DNA of 64,000 nt, from assembly GCF_002079305.1 (NCBI RefSeq), contig NZ_CP015039.1, positions 248,001-312,000 of the forward strand, read 5' to 3'. Made by a program: the position numbers and the translations under genes. Every line of letters starts with the position of its first letter. Position 1 is the first letter of the stretch. The notes under the pieces are model-generated. The model was not told the origin of the DNA. It ran no database searches and saw only the letters and a program-made list of their open reading frames with translations. This DNA comes from Rhodovulum sp. P5. Lineage in GTDB: Bacteria > Pseudomonadota > Alphaproteobacteria > Rhodobacterales > Rhodobacteraceae. Positions 56,823 through 64,000 of the stretch are shown in pieces.

Positions 56823-58496
56823 TTAAGCCGACAAACGGCTGATCACCACGGTCACTTCAGGCTTTTTGCCGATCTCGTTTTGCGACACCTGCCGCACGAT
56901 CCGGCGCATCGCTTCCTCGATCTTGTCGTCGTTGCGCATGGTCTTGGGTTCGGCCCGGCCAAGGAACTGGTCAAGATCGGCCTCCAGCACCTCGGCAAGC
57001 GGGGCTTTCGAGTTGCCCTTTTCGGGCAGGCCCATCAGTTCGACCCAGGGCTCGCCCAGCGGTTCGTCCTCTTCGTCGATGATCAGCGTGACGATCACAT
57101 GGCCGTTCAGCGCCATCCTGATGCGGTCGCGCACGACCCCGTCCAGCGCGCCGATCTGTACCGATCCATCCAGATAGGTCCGCCCGGTCTCGATCATGTC
57201 GGCGACGCGGGGAATGTCCGGCGTCAGGTCAAGCATGGTGCCATTGGGCGCCAGAACCGCGTAATACCCGTTTTCGCGTGCCAGCTTTACATGCTCCCGC
57301 AGGTGTCGGTGTTCACCATGCATCGGCACCACGGTCTTGGGGGCGACCAGTTGGTGCACCTGCGACAGGTCCGGACGGTTGGCATGGCCGGAGACGTGGT
57401 ACAGATCCGCCGCGTCGTCCACGACATCGACGCCCATTTCGGAATAGGCGTTCACCACCCGCAGGACGTCGCGTTCGTTGCCCGGAATGGTCTTGGACGA
57501 GAACAGGAAGGTATCGCCCTCCTTCATCTCCAGCCCCATATAGCGCCCGCGCGACAACTGGCCGGAGGCCGCGCGCCGCTCCCCCTGGCTGCCGGTGACA
57601 ATCAGCATCAGATGGTTGCGGGGAATATCCGCGGCTTCTTCGGGGCTGACGGTCTTGGGGAAGTCGGTCAGGATCCCGGTTTCCACCCCGGCCTCGATCA
57701 TCCGGCGCATGGCCCGCCCCAAAAGGCACACCGACCGCCCGGCATCCCGCCCGGCCTCTGCCAGCGTCTTTACCCGCGCGATGTTGGAGGCAAAGGTCGT
57801 GGCGACGAACATGCCCTCTGCCCGTTCGACAAGCTGTCGGATCGCGGGGCCCACCGTCGCCTCGGACCGGCTGGGATTGGGCGAGAACACATTGGTTGAA
57901 TCGCAGGTCAGCACCTTGACGCCCGGCTCTGCCACCTTGGCCCACAGGTTTCGGTCGAACGGGTCGCCCAGGATCGGTGTGACATCCAGCTTGAAATCGC
58001 CCGTATGCACGACGCGCCCCGCCGGGCTGTCGATCACCATGGCAGAGCTTTCGGGGATCGAATGAGACACGGGCAGGAACGCCACCTTGAACGGCCCGGC
58101 ATTGATCTGCTGCGGCCAGATATCGACGATGTTGACCGCTTCGGGGTCCTGCCCCTGCTCCTCCATCTTGCGGGCCGCATGGTTGCCGGTAAAGGGACGG
58201 GCATAGACCGGCGCCTGAAGGCGCGACCACAGGTGGCCAAGCGCGCCGATGTGATCCTCATGCGCATGGGTGATGAAGATCGCCTCCAGCCGGTCGCGGC
58301 GTTCCTCCAGCCAGGCGATATCGGCAAAGATCAAATCGACCCCCGGCGTCGTGTCCATGTTCGGGAAGGTCACGCCGATATCGACAAGGATCAGGCGTTC
58401 TTTCCCCGCAGGCCCGTACCCATACACATAGGCATTCATCCCGATCTCCCCCGCGCCGCCGAGGGGGAGATAGATCAGTCGGTTGTCGCTGCTCAT
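56823..58496 (-). CDS. rnj: Ribonuclease J
   Basis: A 557-residue metallo-beta-lactamase/beta-CASP ribonuclease acting in mRNA decay and rRNA 5' maturation in alphaproteobacteria. It shows YLPLGGAGEIGMNAYVYG, the metal motif ITHAHEDHIGALGHL, VVHTGDFKLD, CDSTNVFSPNPSRSE, the beta-CASP region VTGSQGERRAA, and PMHGEHRHLREHVKLA. The start codon overlaps the coaX stop (ATGA). A C-terminal domain is present. Confidence 0.95.
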   Translation of the reverse strand: MSSDNRLIYLPLGGAGEIGMNAYVYGYGPAGKERLILVDIGVTFPNMDTTPGVDLIFADIAWLEERRDRLEAIFITHAHEDHIGALGHLWSRLQAPVYARPFTGNHAARKMEEQGQDPEAVNIVDIWPQQINAGPFKVAFLPVSHSIPESSAMVIDSPAGRVVHTGDFKLDVTPILGDPFDRNLWAKVAEPGVKVLTCDSTNVFSPNPSRSEATVGPAIRQLVERAEGMFVATTFASNIARVKTLAEAGRDAGRSVCLLGRAMRRMIEAGVETGILTDFPKTVSPEEAADIPRNHLMLIVTGSQGERRAASGQLSRGRYMGLEMKEGDTFLFSSKTIPGNERDVLRVVNAYSEMGVDVVDDAADLYHVSGHANRPDLSQVHQLVAPKTVVPMHGEHRHLREHVKLARENGYYAVLAPNGTMLDLTPDIPRVADMIETGRTYLDGSVQIGALDGVVRDRIRMALNGHVIVTLIIDEEDEPLGEPWVELMGLPEKGNSKAPLAEVLEADLDQFLGRAEPKTMRNDDKIEEAMRRIVRQVSQNEIGKKPEVTVVISRLSA

Positions 58497-59271
58497 TGCG
58501 CCTGTTGTTCCTTGTTATAGGCGTGGATCACGGTCAGGCCGTGCATGGTCAGATCGTCTTCGATGGTGTCAAATAGCACATCGCCCTGCGCGAACAACGG
58601 GGCAAGCCCCCGGTGCCGATGACGCGCATGGGCCTATCGTATTCGCCGCGGATACGGTCGCAGATTTCGCGCACAAGCCCGACATAGCCCCAGAACACGC
58701 CCGACTGCATACAGGCAACCGTGTTGGTGCCGATGACCGCCTGCGGCTTGGTCACGTCGACATGGGGCAAGGCGGCGGCGGCCATATGCAGCGCCTCAAG
58801 GCTGAGATTGACGCCCGGGGCAATCACCCCGCCGACATAGGCCCCGTCTTCGGCCACCACGTCAAAGGTGGTCGCGGTGCCGAAATCCACGACGATCAGG
58901 TCGCCGCCATGCCGGTCATAGGCGCCCGCGGCGTTGACCAGACGGTCGGGGCCGACATTGGTGCCCGCATCCACCCGCGGTGGATTGGGCAGCAGGCAAT
59001 CGGGTTTTCCCACAACCAGCGGCCGGGCGTTGAAGAAGCGGTCGGCGAAGACGCGCAGGTTGAAGACCACGCGCGGCACGGTGGACGAGATGATGAGATC
59101 ATGGATCTCCGGCTCGATCCGGTAGTGCCGAAGGAGGGTGGAGAACCAGACATGGTACTGGTCCGCCGTGCGGGTGTGTTCGGTCGCGGTGCGCAACGTG
59201 CACAGAAACTGCTCCCCGTCCCAGATCGAAAAGACGGTGTTGGTGTTGCCGCAATCGATACAGAGAAGCAT
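58493..59271 (-). pseudogene. coaX: Type III pantothenate kinase, frameshifted near the 3' end
   Basis: Catalyses the first step of coenzyme A synthesis. Motifs LLCIDCGNTNTVFSIWD, GTNVGPDRLVNAAGAYD, LIVVDFGTATTFDVV and GGVIAPGVNLSLEAL are intact. After RVIGTGG the frame breaks at a run of five C on the plus strand (58607-58611). One added base restores LAPLFAQGDVLFDTIEDDLT and a natural stop at 58493-58495, which then overlaps the rnj ATG by 4 nt; the product would be 259 residues. Read as given, the protein would end in an unrelated 15-residue tail. A sequencing error is likely because the gene is normally essential unless coaA exists. Confidence 0.88.
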
Positions 59272-59281
59272 GGGTCAGCCT

Positions 59282-60061
59282 TCAGAAAAACACGTCCGCG
59301 GCCGCAATCACACGCTGGCCACGGGGCGTATCTAGAACAAGCTGCCCGTCCTCGTCCACCGTGCGGAAGATGCCCCGGACCTCTTCGGTGCCGGTGCGCG
59401 CGGTGATCTCCTCCCCCCGTTTCGCGGCCTGGTCCAGCCAGGCGGCACGCAGGGGGCCAAAACCGTTATCCTGGAAGAACCGCTGTTGATGGGCAAAATG
59501 TTCGGCCAGGAAAGTGAGGAATTCCAGCGGATCGATCGCGTCGCCCGTCGCGTCGGCCAGCGTCACCGGCGGGTGCTGGCCGGGCTCAAGCCCCACGGGC
59601 GCTGGCGCGGTGTTCAGGTTCACGCCGATCCCGATGGAAAGCTGCGTAACCTTGTGCCCATGCCCGTCAGAGGCCAGCAGGATGCCCGCCAGTTTCCCCC
59701 CGGACAAAAGCACATCGTTTGGCCATTTCAGGCTCAGCGCCGTGCGATCCTCCACATAGGCAAGAAGCGTGGCGAAAAGCGCATAGGACGCGACGAAGCT
59801 GAAAAGCGCAGCCTTGGCCGGGGGGCAGTCGGGCTGCATCGCCAGCGTGGCAGACAGGTTGCCCTCCGGTGCCGCCCATGCGCGCCCACGACGCCCGATG
59901 GCAGCGGTCTGGCGCCGCGCCGCGATCCATGTGGGCCGGGCGAAAGGCGCGCGGCGGCGCGCCTCTGCCATGGTGCTGTCGACCTCGTCCAGCAGGATCA
60001 GGTCGTGTCCGGCCGGCCAGTGCCAGCCGGCCTGCCCCGCCGGTCCGTCCTCAGTTGACAA
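59282..60061 (-). CDS. birA: Biotin-protein ligase
   Basis: A 259-residue class I enzyme (no N-terminal DNA-binding domain) attaching biotin to carboxylases. [15 protein letters not shown], the biotinyl-AMP loop [33 protein letters not shown] and [11 protein letters not shown] are present, plus the small C-terminal SH3-like domain. No ATG precedes the conserved region at a sensible distance; TTG 60061, inside the nuoN end, is my best guess. It is 10 bases before coaX. Confidence 0.88.
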   Translation of the reverse strand: MSTEDGPAGQAGWHWPAGHDLILLDEVDSTMAEARRRAPFARPTWIAARRQTAAIGRRGRAWAAPEGNLSATLAMQPDCPPAKAALFSFVASYALFATLLAYVEDRTALSLKWPNDVLLSGGKLAGILLASDGHGHKVTQLSIGIGVNLNTAPAPVGLEPGQHPPVTLADATGDAIDPLEFLTFLAEHFAHQQRFFQDNGFGPLRAAWLDQAAKRGEEITARTGTEEVRGIFRTVDEDGQLVLDTPRGQRVIAAADVFF

Positions 60062-61493
60062 GGCTTTGTGCCGCGGCCTGTGCCAGCCCCTCGACCCCGA
60101 AGAGGTTGATGACACCCGCCACCATCGCGAAGGCCGAAACCATCATCACGCCCCAAAGCGAGGGCGCCATCGTCCCGTCAAGCTGCGGATCGCCCTCCTC
60201 TCCGAAATACATGAAGAACACGATGCGCAGGTAGTAGAACGCGCCTACGACCGAGGCCAGCACCCCGGCCACCGCCAGCCAGACAAGCCCCGCATCCACC
60301 GCGGCCTTGACCACGTAGAACTTCCCGAAGAAGCCCACCAGCGGCGGCACACCGGCCAGGCTGAACAGCAGAACCAGCATCGCCAGCGCCTTCAGCGGTT
60401 CACGCGCGGACAGCATGTTCAGGCTGGCGATATCGGTGACCGGCTGGCCGTCCTTCTGCATCGACAGGATGAAGGCGAAGGTGCCGACGCTCATCGTGAC
60501 ATAGATCGCCATGTAGACCAGCATCGCCTGCACGCCCATCTCGGTCCCCGCGGCGAGCCCCATCAGCGCATAGCCCATATGGGCGATCGAGGAATAGGCC
60601 ATCAGCCGCTTGATGTTGCGCTGCCCGATGGCCGCAATCGCGCCCAGCACCATCGACAGGAGCGACAGGACGGCGATCACCTGCCCCCAGTCGCCCGGCA
60701 CGCTGCCGAACGCCTCGTGCAGGACGCGCGCCATCAGACCCATGGCGGCCATCTTGGGCGCTGCCGCAAAGAAGGCCGTGACCGGCGTGGGGGATCCTTC
60801 GTAGACATCCGGCGTCCACATGTGGAACGGCACCGCCGACACCTTGAAGGCCAGACCGGTGATCATGAACACCAGACCGAACAAAAGCCCGATGGACATG
60901 TCGCCCTCGCCCAGCGTCGACAGGATGCCGGAAAACAGCGTCGTGCCCGAATAACCATAGGTCAGCGACGCGCCATAGAGCAGAAGACCCGAGGACAGCG
61001 CGCCAAGGACGAAGTATTTCAGACCGGCCTCGGTCGATTTCAGGCTGTCCCGGCGCAAGGACGCAACAACGTAAAGCGACAGCGACTGAAGCTCCAACCC
61101 CATATACAGCATCATCAGATCGCCGGCCGAGACCATCAGCATCATGCCGACAACCGCCAGCGTGATCAGGATCGGGAACTCGAACAGCAGCGTCTTCTGC
61201 CGTTTCATGTAATGGTTGCTCATCATCAGAACCGCGGCGGCAGAGACAAGGATCACCACCTTGGCAAAGCGCGCGAACCCGTCATCGATCACCGCGCCGC
61301 CAAAGGCCGTTTGCGTGCCCCCCGCGGTCAGACCGACCCAGACGGCCATCACGAAGAACAGCGCGGCCGTCACCCAGTTCAGAATGGGCCCAAGCCTGTC
61401 CTTGCCCGTATAGACCGCGCCCACCAGCGCCAGCATCGCATAGATGGCCAGCGCGATTTCCGGCAGCAGGACATTGATATCGGCAGAGATCAT
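60051..61493 (-). CDS. nuoN: NADH-quinone oxidoreductase subunit N
   Basis: A 480-residue, about 14-helix antiporter-like subunit of complex I. It has [71 protein letters not shown] (proton-path Lys), and [20 protein letters not shown]. Ten bases after nuoM; GGGGAG precedes the ATG. Its end overlaps the likely birA start. Confidence 0.96.
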   Translation of the reverse strand: MISADINVLLPEIALAIYAMLALVGAVYTGKDRLGPILNWVTAALFFVMAVWVGLTAGGTQTAFGGAVIDDGFARFAKVVILVSAAAVLMMSNHYMKRQKTLLFEFPILITLAVVGMMLMVSAGDLMMLYMGLELQSLSLYVVASLRRDSLKSTEAGLKYFVLGALSSGLLLYGASLTYGYSGTTLFSGILSTLGEGDMSIGLLFGLVFMITGLAFKVSAVPFHMWTPDVYEGSPTPVTAFFAAAPKMAAMGLMARVLHEAFGSVPGDWGQVIAVLSLLSMVLGAIAAIGQRNIKRLMAYSSIAHMGYALMGLAAGTEMGVQAMLVYMAIYVTMSVGTFAFILSMQKDGQPVTDIASLNMLSAREPLKALAMLVLLFSLAGVPPLVGFFGKFYVVKAAVDAGLVWLAVAGVLASVVGAFYYLRIVFFMYFGEEGDPQLDGTMAPSLWGVMMVSAFAMVAGVINLFGVEGLAQAAAQSLVN

Positions 61494-61503
61494 CGCACTC
61501 CCC

Positions 61504-63045
61504 TCAGTTCTGGGCCAGCCGCGTGGCGGCCTCGGCGTCGATCAGCGCCGTTTGGTAGTTGTTCAAAAGCGCCTCGACCGAGGGCCCGATGATGTCGGTG
61601 ATCAGCGCCGGATAGACCCCCAGAAGCAGCGTCATCACCACCAGCGGCGCGAACATCGCCTTTTCCCGCAGGTTCATGTCGGTGATGCTGCGCAGGGATT
61701 CCTTGATCAGGTCACCGAAGACCACCCGGCGATAGAGCCAGAGCGCATAAGCAGCCGACAGGATCACGCCCGTCGCGGCCACCGCGGCAACCCATGTGTT
61801 CGCCTGGAACACGCCGACCAGCGTCAGGAATTCACCGATGAACCCGGACGTGCCCGGCAGCCCGACATTGGCCATGGTGAACAGCATGAACACCAATGCA
61901 TAGGCCGGCATCCGGTTCACCAGCCCGCCATAGGCGTCGATGTCGCGGGTGTGCATCCGGTCGTAGATCACGCCCACGCACAGGAACAGCGCCCCCGAGA
62001 CGAAGCCGTGGCTGATCATCTGGAAGATCGCGCCATCCACGCCCTGCTGGTTCGCTGCGAAGATCCCCATCGTGACATAGCCCATATGAGCGACCGAGGA
62101 ATAGGCGATCAGCTTCTTCATGTCCTGCTGCGCCAGCGCGACGAGCGAGGTGTAGACGATCGCGATCGCCGACAGCCAGAACACGAACGGCGCCCATATG
62201 TCAGAGGCCACCGGCATCATCGGCAGGCTGAAGCGCAGGAAGCCGTAGCCGCCCATCTTCAACAGGATCGCGGCCAGAATGACCGACCCCGCCGTCGGCG
62301 CCTGCACGTGGGCATCGGGCAACCATGTGTGCACCGGCCACATCGGCATCTTGACCGCGAAACTGGCGAAGAAGGCCAGCCACATCAGCGTCTGCATGCC
62401 GCCCACGATGGTCTTGCCTGCGATGGTGATGTCGCCATGGCTGAATTCGTGGTTCAGCAGCAGCACGATGTCGGTGGTGCCCGCATCGATATACATCGCC
62501 ACCATGGCCACCAGCATCAGGACAGAGCCGAGGAAGGTGTAGAGGAAGAACTTGAAGGTGGCGTAGATCCGATTCTTGCCGCCCCAGATGCCGATGATCA
62601 GGAACATCGGGATCAGCCCGCCCTCGAAGAACAGGTAGAACAGGACCAGGTCGAGCGCGCAGAACACGCCCAGCATCAGCGTTTCCAGCAGAAGGAACGC
62701 GATCATGTATTCCTTGACCCGATGGGTGACGTTCCAGCACGCGCCGATGGTGATCGGCATCAGGAAGGTCGTCAGCATCACGAACAGGACAGAGATCCCG
62801 TCGACCCCCATCTTGTAGGTCAGCCCGATCAGCCAGTCGCGTTCTTCCACGAACTGGAACCCGGTATCCTTGGGGTCGAAACCGAACAGCACGAAGAGCG
62901 AGACGAAAAAGGTTGCCGTCGTCGCGATCAGCGCCAGCCATTTCGCGTTGCGCTGGGCCGCGGCATCATCGCCCCGCAGGAACACACCCAGGATGATCGC
63001 CGCGATCATCGGGGTGAAGGTGATGATGGAAAGCAGGTTGGTCAT
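61504..63045 (-). CDS. nuoM: NADH-quinone oxidoreductase subunit M
   Basis: A 513-residue antiporter-like subunit of complex I. It shows [75 protein letters not shown] and [22 protein letters not shown], including the conserved Glu and Lys residues of the proton channel. It starts one base before the nuoL stop codon's end region on the same strand. Confidence 0.97.
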   Translation of the reverse strand: MTNLLSIITFTPMIAAIILGVFLRGDDAAAQRNAKWLALIATTATFFVSLFVLFGFDPKDTGFQFVEERDWLIGLTYKMGVDGISVLFVMLTTFLMPITIGACWNVTHRVKEYMIAFLLLETLMLGVFCALDLVLFYLFFEGGLIPMFLIIGIWGGKNRIYATFKFFLYTFLGSVLMLVAMVAMYIDAGTTDIVLLLNHEFSHGDITIAGKTIVGGMQTLMWLAFFASFAVKMPMWPVHTWLPDAHVQAPTAGSVILAAILLKMGGYGFLRFSLPMMPVASDIWAPFVFWLSAIAIVYTSLVALAQQDMKKLIAYSSVAHMGYVTMGIFAANQQGVDGAIFQMISHGFVSGALFLCVGVIYDRMHTRDIDAYGGLVNRMPAYALVFMLFTMANVGLPGTSGFIGEFLTLVGVFQANTWVAAVAATGVILSAAYALWLYRRVVFGDLIKESLRSITDMNLREKAMFAPLVVMTLLLGVYPALITDIIGPSVEALLNNYQTALIDAEAATRLAQN

Positions 63046-63046
63046 G

Positions 63047-64000
63047 TTATTGCGCCCCCCCGGCCAGCGTCATCCATGTGATCAGAACCGCGATGCCGAT
63101 CACCATCGCGAAGGCATAGTGGAACAGGTACCCCGATTGCATCCGCCCGGCGACGCGGGTGAAGAACGGGATGATCCCCATCGCCAGCCCGTTGATGCCG
63201 CCATCGATGATGCTGCCATCGCCCCCTTTCCAGAGGGCACGGCCGACATTTCGGGCGGGGTTGACGATGATCGCGTCGAACAGTTCGTCGAAATACCACT
63301 TGTTCAGCAGGAACAGGTAGAGCGGCCGGAAGGTCTGCGCGAACTTGCCCGGCAGATCCGGCGACTGGATGTAGAAGGTGAAGGCCACGAACAGACCCGC
63401 CAGCATCGCCATGAACGGCGCGGCCTTGACCCAGTCGGGCGCGTGGTGGGCGTTGTCCATCGAATGGTTGTCCGCGCCCATGTAGATGGCGCCCTCGCCC
63501 GGCATGGCATGCGCGACGGCCATCGTATGACCAGCCTCGGCCCCATGCGCGGCCTCGCCATGTGCAGGCTCGCCATGTCCGGCCTCTGCCCCATGTCCGG
63601 CATCTGCCGCGGTCTCATGCGTCGGGATACCGTAGAACTGGTTCACCTGGTCATGGTCACCGAAGAAGTCGGAATACCAGACCATCCCGGCGAAGATCGC
63701 CCCGACCCCCAGCACGCCCAGCGGCACAAGCATGTTCAGCGGGCTTTCATGGGCGTGGTCGTGGGTGTGCTTGTTGCCCCGCGGCTCCCCCCAGAAGGTC
63801 ATGAACATCAGCCGCCAAGAATAGAAGCTGGTGAAAGCCGCGGCGATGACCAGCGCCCAGAAGGCCAGATAGGCATGGCCGCCCCAGGCGCTTTCGATGA
63901 TCGCGTCCTTGGACAGGAAGCCGGCAAAGCCGAAATGGGTCAGCGGGATGCCGACGCCGGTGATGGCAAGGGTGCCAACCAGCATCGCGGCAAAGGTGAA
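63047..64000 (-). CDS. nuoL: NADH-quinone oxidoreductase subunit L, 5' part off window
   Basis: The last 317 residues of NuoL. Visible are [23 protein letters not shown], the helix [23 protein letters not shown], and the C-terminal long-helix region ending in [20 protein letters not shown] loop at about 63500-63640 has an insert rich in His, Ala, Gly and Glu with short repeated HGE/HGA units. The gene continues beyond the right edge; the frame is open at base 64000. Confidence 0.95.
   Translation of the reverse strand, partial: FTFAAMLVGTLAITGVGIPLTHFGFAGFLSKDAIIESAWGGHAYLAFWALVIAAAFTSFYSWRLMFMTFWGEPRGNKHTHDHAHESPLNMLVPLGVLGVGAIFAGMVWYSDFFGDHDQVNQFYGIPTHETAADAGHGAEAGHGEPAHGEAAHGAEAGHTMAVAHAMPGEGAIYMGADNHSMDNAHHAPDWVKAAPFMAMLAGLFVAFTFYIQSPDLPGKFAQTFRPLYLFLLNKWYFDELFDAIIVNPARNVGRALWKGGDGSIIDGGINGLAMGIIPFFTRVAGRMQSGYLFHYAFAMVIGIAVLITWMTLAGGAQ

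Noticed and set aside
59814..63081. Two very long plus-strand open frames opposite nuoN and nuoM
   Set aside because: Antisense of membrane-protein genes, which yields His/Gln/Asp-rich frames without stops.

Overview
The window is about 64 kb of GC-rich, densely coding chromosome from an alphaproteobacterium, most likely Rhodobacteraceae. The evidence is a 407-residue 5-aminolevulinate synthase (C4 haem route), a GTTC-N7-GTTC type SOS box in front of lexA, RNase J, CcmF/CcmH cytochrome c maturation, VPLPA-CTERM surface proteins, and the neighbourhoods trpG-trpD-(orf)-trpC-moaC-moeA-lexA and nuoL-nuoM-nuoN-birA-coaX-rnj. The genus cannot be named from the sequence alone. I see no prophage, insertion sequence, CRISPR array or rRNA; this is mainly core genome with a few accessory genes.

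Layout. 1-2 kb: a BamB-like lipoprotein (frameshifted and cut by the window edge) and a YfgM-like protein, minus strand. 2-7 kb: an RND adaptor/permease pair. 7-7.6 kb: a ParD/ParE-type toxin-antitoxin pair. 7.7-12.5 kb: an Atm1-type ABC exporter, a LOG-family enzyme, a RarD-type transporter and an aminotransferase. 12.5-18 kb: an M48 metalloprotease (frameshifted), two tandem DsbA-like proteins, ispG and a RodZ-like protein. 18-20.3 kb: hemA with an upstream FNR-type box, and a small exported protein. 20.4-24.4 kb: an M20 peptidase with a decayed duplicate of its 3' end, a VPLPA-CTERM protein, two identical tRNA-Asp genes with a clear promoter, and htpX. 24.6-36 kb: a complete glycogen operon, glgP-glgB-glgC-glgA-glgX-malQ. 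36.5-44 kb: a YibQ-like deacetylase, then the tightly coupled trpG-trpD-orf-trpC-moaC-moeA run, then lexA. 44-49 kb: comEC, gltX, gltA. 49-56.6 kb: small secreted proteins, an enoyl-CoA hydratase, ccmH and ccmF, an ExoD-like protein, a DEAD-box helicase and a second VPLPA-CTERM protein. 56.8-64 kb: rnj, coaX (frameshifted), birA, nuoN, nuoM and the 3' part of nuoL.

How the genes work together. The glycogen block holds synthesis (GlgC, GlgA, GlgB) and breakdown (GlgP, GlgX, MalQ) in one transcription unit. The trp/mo run chains 4-nt ATGA or 1-nt TGATG overlaps, and a membrane-anchored protein with a GH19-lysozyme-like C-terminal domain is inserted in phase between trpD and trpC. hemA has a TTG start and an FNR-like box spaced correctly for a class II oxygen-regulated promoter.

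The most important caution is that three genes (bamB, the M48 protease, coaX) are each broken by one missing base in a G/C run. In each case adding one base restores the full family reading frame. A shared cause, homopolymer undercalling, is likelier than three pseudogenes. The most novel-looking biology is the GH19-like protein inside the trp operon.
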